Of a stretch of 64,000 bases of DNA, positions 50,422-60,043 are shown one piece after another. Source of the DNA: an uncultured Allomuricauda sp. (GTDB lineage: Bacteria; Bacteroidota; Bacteroidia; Flavobacteriales; Flavobacteriaceae). Made by a program: the position numbers and the translations under genes. The notes under the pieces were generated by a model that was not told the origin of the DNA, did not search any database, and was given only the letters and a program-made list of their open reading frames with translations. The stretch covers positions 372,001 to 436,000 of the forward strand of contig NZ_CANMOO010000001.1 in assembly GCF_947499585.1 (NCBI RefSeq), given 5' to 3'. Each line of letters starts with the position of its first letter. Position 1 is the stretch's first letter.

Positions 50422-52299
50422 TTACCCTTCTAAAATAGCAGAAAGCGTAAACCAGCGTTCGGTTTTGGTTTCTATCGAATCAGAAATCTCTTTGAGTTTA
50501 ATGGACAGCTGGGCAATTTCATCACCAGTTAATGCAGGATCAACAAATTTGGTTTGCAGTAACCTTTTTTGTTCTTCTAATTTTTGAATTTCCCTCTCTA
50601 GCTGTTTATGTTCCTTTTGTTCTGAGTAAGATAATTTTTGAGAACTTACTTTTTCTTTCCAATTGGTTTTTTCAGCTTTTTCAGAACTATTGCTTTTGGC
50701 TTCTCGCTCTGCTATAACTTTACTGCTTTCATAAGCTCTATAATCCGAATAGTTTCCTGGAAAGTCTTCTATAATGCCCTTACCCTTAAATATAAATAAA
50801 TGATCTACAATTTTATCCATGAAATAACGGTCATGCGAGACTACGATTAAGCACCCTGGAAAGTCCAATAAAAAACTCTCTAAAACATTCAATGTTACAA
50901 TATCCAAGTCGTTGGTGGGTTCATCCAAAATCAGGAAGTTTGGGTTTTGGATAAGAACGGTGCATAGATATAATCTTTTACGCTCTCCGCCACTTAATTT
51001 TTCAACAAAATCATATTGTTTCTTGCGATCAAAAAGAAAACGTTCCAACAGTTGTTGCGCCGAAATTTGTTTCCCTTTTTTCAAAGGAATGTAATCTCCA
51101 AATTCCCTAATGACATCTATGACCTTTTGCCCTTCTTTCGCATGGATTCCACTTTGGGTGTAATAACCAAATTTAAGCGTATCACCTACCACTACTTTTC
51201 CTCCATCAACTTCTTCTTTTTGGGTGATGATGTTCAAGAACGTGGATTTTCCAGTTCCATTCTCACCAATTATTCCAACCCGTTCCCCTTTAGTGAAGGT
51301 ATAATCAAAATTTTCTAAAATAGTCCTATCCTCAAATGCTTTGGATACGTTGTGAAGCTCTAAAATTTTACTTCCCAAACGTTCCATATTTAACTCTAAC
51401 TGTACTTCATGGTCAGTTCTCCTTTGGTGTGCTTTCTGTTTTATTTCTTTAAAATCATCAATTCTAGACTTGGATTTGGTAGTACGGGCCTTTGGCTGTC
51501 TTCGCATCCAATCCAATTCTTTTTTAAAAAGCAGTTTTGATTTGTGATGTTCTACAACTTCTCGCTCCATTCGTGCTTCTTTTTCTCTAAGGTAGTAGGA
51601 GTAATTGCCCTTATAACTATACAATTGATTGTTGTCCAGTTCTATAATTTCATTGCAAACACGTTCTAAAAAATAACGATCATGGGTAACCATGAAAAGT
51701 GTTATGTTTTCTTTGGTAAAATGAGACTCAAGCCATTCAATCATTTCTAAATCTAAATGGTTGGTTGGCTCATCTAGAATAAGTAAGTCAGGTCTATTTA
51801 AAAGTGCATTTGCCAAAGCCAGACGTTTTTTTTGTCCGCCAGAGAGTGTGCCTACTTTTAAATCGAGTTTATCTAAATGTAGCTTAAAGAGAATCTGTTT
51901 GTATTGGGTTTCAAAATCCCATGCGTTATGCCGTTCCATGGCTTCAAAAGCTTTTTGGTATTGCTCCGCATTGTCAGGATTTTGAACGGCACGTTCATAA
52001 TTGGAGATGATTTTTAAAACTTCATTATCCGTACTGAAAATAGTTTCCTCGATGGTTAAATCTGGATTGAGATTAGGTTCTTGTTCTAAAAAAGCAATTT
52101 TTATCCCTTTTCTGCTTGTCACTTGCCCAGTTTCAGAACTGTCCTTGCCAGAAATTATATTTAGAATAGAGGTTTTTCCACTTCCGTTTTTGGCTATTAA
52201 AGCAATTTTTTGGTCTTTGTTTATTCCAAAGGAAATATCAGAGAAAAGGACCAATTCTCCATAAGATTTAGATATATTTTCTACTGTCAATAAATTCAT
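50422..52299 (-). CDS. ABC-F ATPase, Uup-like
   Basis: A 625-residue cytoplasmic protein with two ATPase modules and no membrane part. Module one: Walker A ALIAKNGSGKTS (about 35), signature LSGGQKKRLALANAL (about 154) and LLILDEPTNHLDLE; module two: GENGTGKSTF (about 346), LSGGERKRLYLC (about 439) and LILDEPTNDLD. A C-terminal coiled coil (about 560-615, KQLEREIQKLEEQKRLLQTK) is characteristic of Uup, involved in ribosome or precise-excision functions. It follows the DUF4105 gene (24-base gap) and precedes the methyltransferase-like gene (four-base gap). Confidence 0.92.
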   Translation of the reverse strand: MNLLTVENISKSYGELVLFSDISFGINKDQKIALIAKNGSGKTSILNIISGKDSSETGQVTSRKGIKIAFLEQEPNLNPDLTIEETIFSTDNEVLKIISNYERAVQNPDNAEQYQKAFEAMERHNAWDFETQYKQILFKLHLDKLDLKVGTLSGGQKKRLALANALLNRPDLLILDEPTNHLDLEMIEWLESHFTKENITLFMVTHDRYFLERVCNEIIELDNNQLYSYKGNYSYYLREKEARMEREVVEHHKSKLLFKKELDWMRRQPKARTTKSKSRIDDFKEIKQKAHQRRTDHEVQLELNMERLGSKILELHNVSKAFEDRTILENFDYTFTKGERVGIIGENGTGKSTFLNIITQKEEVDGGKVVVGDTLKFGYYTQSGIHAKEGQKVIDVIREFGDYIPLKKGKQISAQQLLERFLFDRKKQYDFVEKLSGGERKRLYLCTVLIQNPNFLILDEPTNDLDIVTLNVLESFLLDFPGCLIVVSHDRYFMDKIVDHLFIFKGKGIIEDFPGNYSDYRAYESSKVIAEREAKSNSSEKAEKTNWKEKVSSQKLSYSEQKEHKQLEREIQKLEEQKRLLQTKFVDPALTGDEIAQLSIKLKEISDSIETKTERWFTLSAILEG

Positions 52300-52323
52300 T
52301 GGAATAATTTAGGGGTAACTCTC

Positions 52324-53493
52324 TTATTGTCTTATAAATTTTAAGAGATAGGAATAGCGCGTTGCCAAAGTCAAAAGTAAAGGAATCACTATTGGGGAAA
52401 AAATTTGAACACTTATAATCCACAATAAGATTAAAACACCCAGGAGCGCTAAAGCTAACCACAAATATTTGGGTAGCCATGCTGGTAGTTGATTTTGAAA
52501 TGCAACAACAAACGCAACAACTAAATTTAAAGGGAATGCCCACAAAAAATTGAAATTTTTTGGTGTGGAAGTATGATCAGTGGCAAACCAAAGTAAAAGT
52601 ATGCTTGTGCCAATAATCCCAGTTATTAAAAACAATGAAAAATCTAACCAGCGACTACGAGTTTTATGTTTATGGTCCAGGTATGTAACTATGCCTGTGA
52701 ATAAAAATAATAAAGTGAACCAAAATAATGGAGACATTGGAAAAAAACCATTTCTCATATGTTCGCTATAGTCTAAAATGGTGCGTTCCCTTTCTAACAG
52801 GGGTTTGCCGCTCTTGGTTGTATTCCTCATCTGCTCCATGGCATAATATGGCAAAAACATATGTTCTTGAACAGTTGCTTTGCGATCTACCACAGCACCA
52901 AAGGCCAGATCAATACCAAAAGAGGACCAAGAGTTAATATCCAAATTTTGTCTTACAAGCTCCCTAAAGGTGTATAACCTATCTAAATGCGAACCATCAA
53001 AAACAATGGCATCTCCAAATTGCTGCACTAAAATATCTCCGGTAATGCTAGAACAATTATTCAATAAGGGATCGTATAGATAATCTCTGTTTTCTGGCAA
53101 ATAATTATCCTCAAAAAAAACGAGCAACTTGTTTTTTTCTGCTAAGGTCAAATCCAAAATTTGCTCTTTAACCCACCTTTTTTCCAATTCATATTCAAAC
53201 AAAAATCTGTCAAAACTCCTTCTGGAAAGTGAATAGATCAATTTTCCCTTGGCAAAGTTCAAATAGAAGTTGGGTTTATTAAAGTCAAATGTTCCGTAGT
53301 TGTAGACCACGTCAATTCCTAAGACAGTATCTTGAACTCGGAAAGCACTATGTCCAAAAGCAGAGAAGAGCTCATCTCCCGAGGCACAAGTGAGAAAACT
53401 GATTTTGGAATTTTCGGTTAAGGTGGGGGTTTGGGAAAATCCATTTTCCCCAACTACAAAAAGCATTACCAAAAAGAAAATCCAATGTTTCAT
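52324..53493 (-). CDS. DUF4105 / Lnb N-terminal domain membrane protein
   Basis: A 389-residue exported protein (signal peptide ending NGFSQ). The periplasmic domain has the DUF4105 signature: Cys36 and His48 in SFLTCASGDELFSAFGHSAF (about 32-51) and Cys147 in YDPLLNNCSSITGDIL (about 140-155), consistent with a papain-like Cys/His site. Four hydrophobic segments follow at about 255-272, 287-305, 318-333 and 343-372. Relatives in Bacteroides were proposed to N-acylate lipoproteins (Lnb); here that is inference from family name. First gene of a run with the ABC-F gene. Confidence 0.85.
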   Translation of the reverse strand: MKHWIFFLVMLFVVGENGFSQTPTLTENSKISFLTCASGDELFSAFGHSAFRVQDTVLGIDVVYNYGTFDFNKPNFYLNFAKGKLIYSLSRRSFDRFLFEYELEKRWVKEQILDLTLAEKNKLLVFFEDNYLPENRDYLYDPLLNNCSSITGDILVQQFGDAIVFDGSHLDRLYTFRELVRQNLDINSWSSFGIDLAFGAVVDRKATVQEHMFLPYYAMEQMRNTTKSGKPLLERERTILDYSEHMRNGFFPMSPLFWFTLLFLFTGIVTYLDHKHKTRSRWLDFSLFLITGIIGTSILLLWFATDHTSTPKNFNFLWAFPLNLVVAFVVAFQNQLPAWLPKYLWLALALLGVLILLWIISVQIFSPIVIPLLLTLATRYSYLLKFIRQ

Positions 53494-53594
53494 TTCTGAC
53501 TTTATCAGCGCAAATATCTAAATAAATACCACAAGGCGGAACATGAAAACCTAACACTTTGTTTTTTACCTTATTTTTACGAAAATCCGAGCTT

Positions 53595-54326
53595 ATGAAG
53601 CGATACATTCCTAACTTTTTAACACTGCTTAATCTATTTAGTGGTTGTGTAGCAACTGTATTTGCTGTGCTGAATCATCTGGAACTGGCTGCACTTTTCG
53701 TTTTCATAGGGATTTTCTTTGATTTTTTTGATGGATTGGCAGCTCGTCTTTTAAACGTTCAAAGTGAGATTGGCGTTCAACTGGATTCTTTGGCAGATAT
53801 GATTACAAGTGGATTGGTGCCTGGAATAGTGATGTTCCAATTGTTGCAAATGGCAGAAACCGGAGGATGGAATCTTGGTTTTTTTGGTCATGAAACTGAG
53901 ATGACCATGTTGCCCTTTTTTGGTTTTATAATCACTTTGGCATCTGCTTATAGATTGGCCAAATTCAACGTAGATGAAAACCAAGTTTCCTCTTTTATAG
54001 GATTGCCTACCCCAGCAAATAGCCTTTTTATCCTCTCATTACCTTTGATTTTATTGTATCATAATAGTAATGAACTAAATGGGATTATTTTAAATCAATG
54101 GTTTTTAATGGGATTGACTTTGGTAAGCGCCTATTTGCTGAATTCTAGAATAAAGCTATTTGCATTAAAGTTTGATAATTGGAGTTTTAAGGATAATGCA
54201 GTCCGTTATCTTTTCTTGATCGGAAGTCTAGTGATGTTGATTACTCTAAAGTTTTTGGCAGTGCCTTTGATAGTGGTGTTCTATATTTTGGCCTCGCTAT
54301 TAGCACCAAACTATAAAAACAACTAA
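53595..54326 (+). CDS. pssA: CDP-diacylglycerol-serine O-phosphatidyltransferase
   Basis: 243 residues from the ATG at 53595 (a TTG 12 codons earlier is less likely). It makes phosphatidylserine, precursor of phosphatidylethanolamine. The CDP-alcohol phosphotransferase signature D-G-x2-A-R-x8-G-x3-D-x3-D is complete within FDGLAARLLNVQSEIGVQLD and SLADM (about 49-72). About six transmembrane segments surround it. Start sequence KRYIPNFLTLLNLFSGCVAT is the usual one. Convergent with lptB; their stops overlap by four bases (CTAA). Confidence 0.94.
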   Translation: MKRYIPNFLTLLNLFSGCVATVFAVLNHLELAALFVFIGIFFDFFDGLAARLLNVQSEIGVQLDSLADMITSGLVPGIVMFQLLQMAETGGWNLGFFGHETEMTMLPFFGFIITLASAYRLAKFNVDENQVSSFIGLPTPANSLFILSLPLILLYHNSNELNGIILNQWFLMGLTLVSAYLLNSRIKLFALKFDNWSFKDNAVRYLFLIGSLVMLITLKFLAVPLIVVFYILASLLAPNYKNN

Positions 54327-55063
54327 AAATCCAGTTTCTTTTTTCGAAGTTCGAAATTCTGGCCTAGATATACTTTTCTTACCATTTCGTCTTGCGCCAA
54401 ATCCTCTGGGACACCTGCTTTTAATATACCCCCTTCAAACATTAAATAAGACCGCTCTGTAATGGCCAATGTTTCCTGTACATTATGATCTGTGATCAGG
54501 ATACCAATATTTTTGTTTTTTAGTTGGGCAACTATTCGTTGAATATCTTCTACCGCAACGGGGTCAACCCCTGCAAATGGCTCATCTAAAAGAATGAATT
54601 TAGGGTCGGTCGCCAGAGCACGTGCAATTTCAGTACGTCTACGTTCACCACCTGATAACAAATCTCCCCTGTTTTTACGAATATGTCCTAAACCAAATTC
54701 ATCAATCAAGGACTCCATCTTCATGTGCTGTTCCTTCTTACTTAGTTTGGTGAGCTGTAAAACACTTAGAATATTTTTTTCAATACTTAATTTGCGAAAA
54801 ACAGAAGCTTCTTGTGCCAAATAACCAATTCCGTTTTGGGCTCTTTTATACATGGGAAAATTGGTTATCTCCATGTCATCCAGATAGATTTTGCCCCCGT
54901 TTGGCTTTATTAAACCAACAATCATATAAAATGAAGTGGTTTTCCCGGCACCGTTTGGTCCCAAAAGACCTACAATTTCCCCTTGGTTTACCTCTAGAGA
55001 AATCCCTTTTACAACTTTACGGCCTCGGTAGGCCTTCAATATGTTTTCAGCTCTTAGCTTCAT
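54323..55063 (-). CDS. lptB: LPS export ABC transporter ATPase LptB
   Basis: A 246-residue ATPase that powers LPS extraction from the inner membrane with LptFGC. Motifs: GLLGPNGAGKTTSFYMIVGL (about 32-51), signature LSGGERRRTEIARALATDP (about 137-155), and FILLDEPFAGVDPVAV (about 157-172), which is the LptB-specific Walker B context. ITDHNVQETL (about 191) is the switch His. The -7 box upstream is only 10 bases from the ATG. LptFG genes are elsewhere. Confidence 0.94.
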   Translation of the reverse strand: MKLRAENILKAYRGRKVVKGISLEVNQGEIVGLLGPNGAGKTTSFYMIVGLIKPNGGKIYLDDMEITNFPMYKRAQNGIGYLAQEASVFRKLSIEKNILSVLQLTKLSKKEQHMKMESLIDEFGLGHIRKNRGDLLSGGERRRTEIARALATDPKFILLDEPFAGVDPVAVEDIQRIVAQLKNKNIGILITDHNVQETLAITERSYLMFEGGILKAGVPEDLAQDEMVRKVYLGQNFELRKKKLDF

Positions 55064-55073
55064 AAGAATTCGC

Positions 55074-55081
55074 CAAAACTA
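55074..55081 (-). promoter_or_regulatory. -7 box of lptB
   Basis: Reads TAGTTTTG on the minus strand (TAnnTTTG), 10 bases before the ATG at 55063, implying a very short leader. Confidence 0.5.
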
Positions 55082-55119
55082 AACATATTCCAGATTAGGC
55101 ATTGGACTTTGTGAATATT

Positions 55120-55470
55120 TTATGTCTCCAGATTTTCTAATTCTTCCCAATATTCGAAAGCACGTCTTAGGTGTGGAACAACTATAGTTCCTCCTACCAA
55201 AGTAGCAATGCCTAAAGTTTCCATAACTTCTTCTTTGGTAGCACCTTCGTTCTTAGAACTTTCAAGGTGATATTTTACGCAGTCATCACAACGCAATACT
55301 GCGGAAGCCACTAGCCCTAAAAGTTCTTTGGTTTTTACATCCAATGCTCCTGCCATGTAAGCGTTGGTGTCCAAATTAAAAATCCGCTTAATAAGTTTAT
55401 TGTTTTCCGCCAATAATTTATCGTTCATTTGAGAGCGATAGGCATTGAACTCTTCTACTTTATTTTGCAT
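55120..55470 (-). CDS. Carboxymuconolactone decarboxylase (CMD/AhpD-like) family protein
   Basis: A 116-residue cytoplasmic protein. The CMD signature is VASAVLRCDDCVKYHLESSK (about 51-70), where Cys58 and Cys61 form the C-x-x-C plus His pair used by AhpD-like peroxidase partners. A substrate role in protocatechuate breakdown is unlikely without neighbouring genes, so a redox role is preferred. It overlaps tatC by 11 bases and is likely cotranscribed with tatC and kdsD. Confidence 0.85.
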   Translation of the reverse strand: MQNKVEEFNAYRSQMNDKLLAENNKLIKRIFNLDTNAYMAGALDVKTKELLGLVASAVLRCDDCVKYHLESSKNEGATKEEVMETLGIATLVGGTIVVPHLRRAFEYWEELENLET

Positions 55471-56293
55471 TTTTGGCTTCTTTTTTAGCTTGATTCCTTA
55501 AAACCACTTTCGAAATATAAATACTGATTTGGTATAAAATAAGTACAGGAACAGATACCACAATCTGACTTGCTACATCTGGGGGAGTTATTACTGCGGA
55601 AAGAATAAGAACGACAACCAGAGCTATTTTTCTATATTTCTTCAATATTTCTGGCGTAACCAACCCTACTTTGGTTAAAAAGTAAATAATAATGGGGAGC
55701 TCAAACATTATTCCGCAAGCTATTACCGAAGCCCTTACCGTGGCAATAAAAGAACTGATATCAATCTCATTCAGGACTTCCTTACTCACTTGATATGTCC
55801 CTAAAAAGTTGATGGAGAGGGGTGCCACAACATAATAGCCAAAAAGTACACCCATAAAAAACAGGGCTGAGGCGACCATGATAAAACCTCTAGAATGTTT
55901 GCGTTCGTTTTTATGAAGACCAGGACTAATAAACCGCCATACTTCCCATAAAACATAAGGGAATGCAATGATAAAGCCAGCCCAAATGGATGTCCAAATA
56001 TGTGCGGAAAATTGCCCCGCCATTGTACGATTCTGTATCGTAAACGGTAGCGAATCCGCGCAGAATTCTGAAGTTATCCCAAAAAAGGTGGCTATTTTAC
56101 AGAAAAACTGGTAGGTTGGAAAGTCCATTTTTTTGGGACCAAAAAGAACAGTGTCAAAAATAAAATCCTTCATGAAAAAGGCTATACAGGCAACTAGAAC
56201 AATTGCGACTACTGACCTAATTAGGTGCCACCTTAATTCTTCCAAATGGTCTAAGAAAGACATTTCGTCTGGGTTCTCTAACTTTTTTACCAT
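55460..56293 (-). CDS. tatC: Twin-arginine translocase subunit TatC
   Basis: A 277-residue membrane protein, six transmembrane segments, that with TatA exports folded proteins carrying twin-arginine signals. Conserved features include MSFLDHLEELRWHLIRSV (about 11-28, cytoplasmic N-terminus), FPYVLWEVWRFISPGLHKNE (about 115-134) and ILSAVITPPDVASQIVVSVP (about 229-248). The Bacteroidota form has a longer first periplasmic loop, which here includes CADSLPFTIQNRTM. Its start overlaps the kdsD stop by one base (TAATG). Confidence 0.96.
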   Translation of the reverse strand: MVKKLENPDEMSFLDHLEELRWHLIRSVVAIVLVACIAFFMKDFIFDTVLFGPKKMDFPTYQFFCKIATFFGITSEFCADSLPFTIQNRTMAGQFSAHIWTSIWAGFIIAFPYVLWEVWRFISPGLHKNERKHSRGFIMVASALFFMGVLFGYYVVAPLSINFLGTYQVSKEVLNEIDISSFIATVRASVIACGIMFELPIIIYFLTKVGLVTPEILKKYRKIALVVVLILSAVITPPDVASQIVVSVPVLILYQISIYISKVVLRNQAKKEAKNAK

Positions 56294-57258
56294 TATAAAA
56301 TTCCTTCGTTTATAAGGTTATGAATATGAACCACACCTGCGTAGTGGTCTTTATCAAAAGCCAAAAGTTGTGAAATCCCTTTTTCCTGAAGTACGGCCAA
56401 TGCTTTAACCGCTAAAGTATCAACATCTATAGATTGAGGGTTGGAAGTCATAATATCTTTTGCGGTTAGACCACTTATATTATCATGCTTACTAAGCATT
56501 CTCCTAATATCTCCATCTGTAACAATACCAACAACGGCATTGTTTTCTATTACGGCTGTTACCCCCAACATTTTTTCAGAAATCTCAACAATAACTTCTT
56601 TTAAGCTTGAGTCAGCATTCACTTGCGGTTTCTGATTGTTTATAACAATGTCAGCGACGCGTAGATATAATTTTTTGCCCAAAGCACCTCCTGGGTGATA
56701 TTTGGCAAAGTCTGCACTGCTAAAACCTCTAAGTTCCAAAAGGCTAATTGCAAGTGCATCTCCCATTGCCAATTGCGCCGAAGTGCTTGTGGTGGGAGCC
56801 AAATTGTTAGGACAAGCTTCTTTCTCAACATAAGTATTTAAGGCAAAGTCAGCTTGCTTGGCCAATACAGAATCCATATTTCCGGTAATACCGATCAGCT
56901 TGTTTTTTCCAATTTTTATCAATGGGAGTAAAGCTTTTATTTCTGGTGTATTCCCACTTTTAGAGATACAAACCACAACATCGTTTTCTTGGACAGTTCC
57001 CAAATCCCCATGAATGGCATCTGCGGCATGCATAAAAATGGCTGGTGTGCCAGTAGAATTGAGTGTAGCTACGATTTTAGATGCTATTATAGCACTTTTG
57101 CCTACTCCAGAGACCACGACCCTTCCTTGGGATTCTAAAATGTGCTGCACAGCATGGGCAAATTGTTCGTCGAGCAGATTGACCAAATTTTGTATGGCCT
57201 TACTCTCGGTTTCGATGGTTCTTTTCGCAATGGATAAAATAGACTGGATGTCGCTCAA
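56293..57258 (-). CDS. kdsD: Arabinose-5-phosphate isomerase, KpsF/KdsD family
   Basis: A 321-residue enzyme that makes arabinose 5-phosphate from ribulose 5-phosphate for KDO and hence LPS. The SIS domain (about 35-185) has GRVVVSGVGKSAIIASKIVA (about 45-64) and STGTPAIFMHAADAIHGDLG (about 69-88); two CBS domains follow (about 205-260 and 275-321, ending AGVVHIHNLINEGI). It shares one base with the tatC start and has a -7 box 58 bases upstream. Confidence 0.94.
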   Translation of the reverse strand: MSDIQSILSIAKRTIETESKAIQNLVNLLDEQFAHAVQHILESQGRVVVSGVGKSAIIASKIVATLNSTGTPAIFMHAADAIHGDLGTVQENDVVVCISKSGNTPEIKALLPLIKIGKNKLIGITGNMDSVLAKQADFALNTYVEKEACPNNLAPTTSTSAQLAMGDALAISLLELRGFSSADFAKYHPGGALGKKLYLRVADIVINNQKPQVNADSSLKEVIVEISEKMLGVTAVIENNAVVGIVTDGDIRRMLSKHDNISGLTAKDIMTSNPQSIDVDTLAVKALAVLQEKGISQLLAFDKDHYAGVVHIHNLINEGIL

Positions 57259-57315
57259 TGTAATAAACAGATTATCTAATTGTATTCCTAAAAGAATATG
57301 TTATATTTAAGATTA

Positions 57316-57323
57316 CAAAACTA
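57316..57323 (-). promoter_or_regulatory. -7 box of kdsD
   Basis: Reads TAGTTTTG on the minus strand (TAnnTTTG), 58 bases before the ATG at 57258. Confidence 0.4.
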
Positions 57324-57446
57324 AACAAACTATCTTTTACTAACCATTAATGAAGAACAGAATGATTCTTCCTTAAAATTGATATTCAAAATTAGAAATT
57401 TTAGAGCCTTTAATTAGGCTGCTTGATTTAAATCGAAAATACGGAA

Positions 57447-59648
57447 ATGGGTCTTACGAATACCGATTTGCACTCCTCACTAAAAAAATACTTTGGTTTT
57501 TCACAGTTCAAGGGGCTACAAGAAAAAGTAATACAAAACATACTTGAAAATAAGGACACTTTTGTGATAATGCCAACTGGTGGTGGTAAATCTCTATGTT
57601 ATCAACTACCAGCAATTATGAATGAAGGCACCTCTATTGTGGTATCCCCACTTATTGCACTCATGAAGAATCAAGTTGATGCCATACGCGGGGTATCCGA
57701 TGAACACGGTATTGCCCATGTATTGAATTCTTCCTTAACAAAGACCGAAGTAAAACAGGTAAAAGAGGATATCACCAACGGTATTACCAAATTATTATAT
57801 GTTGCGCCGGAGTCTTTGACAAAGGAAGAGAACGTAGATTTTTTAAAAGGTGTCCCACTTTCTTTTGTTGCTGTGGATGAAGCGCATTGTATCTCTGAAT
57901 GGGGGCATGACTTTAGACCGGAGTACCGCAACCTTAAAAGTATTATCAATCGTCTTGGCGAAAATATTCCAATTATTGGTCTTACAGCCACCGCTACACC
58001 AAAGGTGCAGGAAGATATTATCAAAAATTTGGGAATGACGGATGCCAAGGTATTCAAAGCTTCCTTTAACAGGCCCAATTTGTTTTATGAAGTACGCCCA
58101 AAAACGCAAAATGTGGATGCGGATATCATCCGCTTTGTAAAACAGAACCAGGGAAAATCTGGAATCATCTATTGTCTCAGTAGAAAGAGGGTTGAGGAAT
58201 TAGCTCAGGTATTACAAGTGAATGGCGTTAGCGCAGTGCCTTATCACGCAGGTTTTGACGCTAAAACAAGATCAAAATACCAAGACATGTTTTTGATGGA
58301 GGATGTTGATGTGGTAGTTGCTACTATAGCTTTTGGTATGGGCATTGACAAACCCGATGTACGTTTTGTAATTCACCATGATATTCCAAAAAGTATTGAA
58401 AGTTACTATCAAGAGACAGGAAGAGCTGGAAGAGATGGTGGTGAGGGACATTGTTTGGCCTTTTATTCTTATAAGGACGTTGAAAAGTTGGAAAAGTTCA
58501 TGTCTGGAAAACCTGTTGCTGAGCAGGAGATTGGTAACGCACTTTTACAAGAAATTGTCGCTTACGCAGAAACTTCTATGTCTCGCAGAAAATTCATTCT
58601 TCATTATTTTGGGGAAGATTTTGATGGGGAAAAAGGAGATGGTGCAGACATGGATGATAATGCAAGAAACCCCAAGAAAAAAGAAGAAGCCAAAGATGAT
58701 GTGGTGAAACTTTTGACCGTTGTCAAAGGAACAAATGAAAAATTTAAAACAAAAGAGACTGTGAAAATATTGGTTGGTAAAGTAAACGCCATGATATCTT
58801 CACACAAAACAGATGAAAAAGATTTCTTTTCAATTGGCTCTGAAAGAGATGAGGCCTATTGGATGGCATTAACCAGACAGGTGTTGGTAGCAGGATTACT
58901 AAAAAAGGAAATTGAACAATACGGTATTTTACATCTAACGGAAGGCGGCAGAAGTTTTTTGGATGAGCCAAGTTCTTTTCTAATGACCAAAGATCATATA
59001 TACAGTGCTGAGAACGATGATGCCATTATAACTGCCAGTAAATCTAGTGGAGGTTCTACAGATGATAAATTGTTGAAATTACTGCGGGATTTACGTAGAA
59101 GCGAAGCAAAAAAGATTGGTGTGCCACCTTTTGTGGTATTTCAAGACCCATCTTTGGATGATATGGCCCTAAAGTATCCTATCACTATTGAAGAGCTCTT
59201 AACTATTCATGGGGTTGGAGAAGGAAAGGCTAAAAAATATGGTAAACCATTTCTGAACCTAATTGCCAACTACGTTGAAGAGAATGATATCATTAGACCA
59301 GATGATCTTGTGGTTAAAAGTACAGGTGCTAATTCTGCCTTAAAATTATACATCATCCAAAATGTTGATAGAAAATTGCCTTTAGATGATATTGCCTCAG
59401 CAAAAGGATTGGAATTACCTGCCCTCATCAAAGAAATGGAACAGATAGTATTTAGTGGGACAAAACTAAATATTGGATATTGGGTTGATGAAATATTGGA
59501 CGAAGATCAGCAAGAAGAAATTCATGAGTATTTTTTGGAAGCTGATACGGATTCCATATCCCAGGCTATAGATGAGTTTGATGGTGACTATGAAGATGAA
59601 GAATTAAGACTCTACAGACTCAAATTTATAAGTGAAGTGGCAAATTAA
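57447..59648 (+). CDS. recQ: ATP-dependent DNA helicase RecQ
   Basis: A 733-residue 3'-5' helicase for recombination and fork repair. Helicase motifs: MPTGGGKSLCYQLPA (about 42-56), DEAHCISEWGHDFRPEY (about 140-156), TATATPKVQEDI, FGMGIDKPDVRFVIHHDIPK (about 297-316) and QETGRAGRDG. The RecQ C-terminal zinc and winged-helix parts follow (SRRKFILHYFGEDFDG, about 376), with an HRDC domain near 525-595 (LRDLRRSEAKKIGVPPFVVF) and a C-terminal helix-turn-helix extension to 733. The zinc Cys motif seems reduced. Convergent with the DUF2752 gene, stops overlapping as TTAA. Confidence 0.96.
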   Translation: MGLTNTDLHSSLKKYFGFSQFKGLQEKVIQNILENKDTFVIMPTGGGKSLCYQLPAIMNEGTSIVVSPLIALMKNQVDAIRGVSDEHGIAHVLNSSLTKTEVKQVKEDITNGITKLLYVAPESLTKEENVDFLKGVPLSFVAVDEAHCISEWGHDFRPEYRNLKSIINRLGENIPIIGLTATATPKVQEDIIKNLGMTDAKVFKASFNRPNLFYEVRPKTQNVDADIIRFVKQNQGKSGIIYCLSRKRVEELAQVLQVNGVSAVPYHAGFDAKTRSKYQDMFLMEDVDVVVATIAFGMGIDKPDVRFVIHHDIPKSIESYYQETGRAGRDGGEGHCLAFYSYKDVEKLEKFMSGKPVAEQEIGNALLQEIVAYAETSMSRRKFILHYFGEDFDGEKGDGADMDDNARNPKKKEEAKDDVVKLLTVVKGTNEKFKTKETVKILVGKVNAMISSHKTDEKDFFSIGSERDEAYWMALTRQVLVAGLLKKEIEQYGILHLTEGGRSFLDEPSSFLMTKDHIYSAENDDAIITASKSSGGSTDDKLLKLLRDLRRSEAKKIGVPPFVVFQDPSLDDMALKYPITIEELLTIHGVGEGKAKKYGKPFLNLIANYVEENDIIRPDDLVVKSTGANSALKLYIIQNVDRKLPLDDIASAKGLELPALIKEMEQIVFSGTKLNIGYWVDEILDEDQQEEIHEYFLEADTDSISQAIDEFDGDYEDEELRLYRLKFISEVAN

Positions 59649-60043
59649 GGCGCCAGATACTCAAAAGGAAAAGCTTTTATATTTCTAAATACCATAAAAA
59701 GCAAGACTACAGATAAGATTATCAAAGGAGAGTATCTATAGTTAAGAAGGCTTTCCCGCTTTACAATACCCAATTTTGTAGCTAGATGCTGCCCAATCAC
59801 AAATAATGCTGGGAGCAGCATTAAATTGTGGCTTATTGCTTCTCCGATTCTTAAATGCAGTAAATCATGAATTGCCCTCTGACTCCCACATCCCGAACAG
59901 TAGATCCCCAGATATGTATTAAATGGACATTTTGGGAACAACAAACCCCTTTCTGGATTGAAAGAAAAGTAAAGGAGTATTGCCAAAATAGACAATACTC
60001 CTAAAATTACTATTAAGGATATTTTTTTAATAGCTTCCGGCAT
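59645..60043 (-). CDS. DUF2752 membrane protein (first copy)
   Basis: A 132-residue protein with about three transmembrane segments. The DUF2752 signature is YCSGCGSQRAIHDLLH (about 49-64): C-x-x-C-G-x-Q-R-x2-H. These residues could bind a metal or be redox-active, but this is unproven. The N-terminal helix is followed by FPKCPFNTYLGI. It overlaps the CD225 gene by 17 bases, so the cluster of four small membrane genes is probably one transcript. Confidence 0.9.
   Translation of the reverse strand: MPEAIKKISLIVILGVLSILAILLYFSFNPERGLLFPKCPFNTYLGIYCSGCGSQRAIHDLLHLRIGEAISHNLMLLPALFVIGQHLATKLGIVKRESLLNYRYSPLIILSVVLLFMVFRNIKAFPFEYLAP

Noticed and set aside
57671-58078. 135-codon open frame opposite recQ
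   Set aside because: Lies opposite the helicase core and has no independent support.
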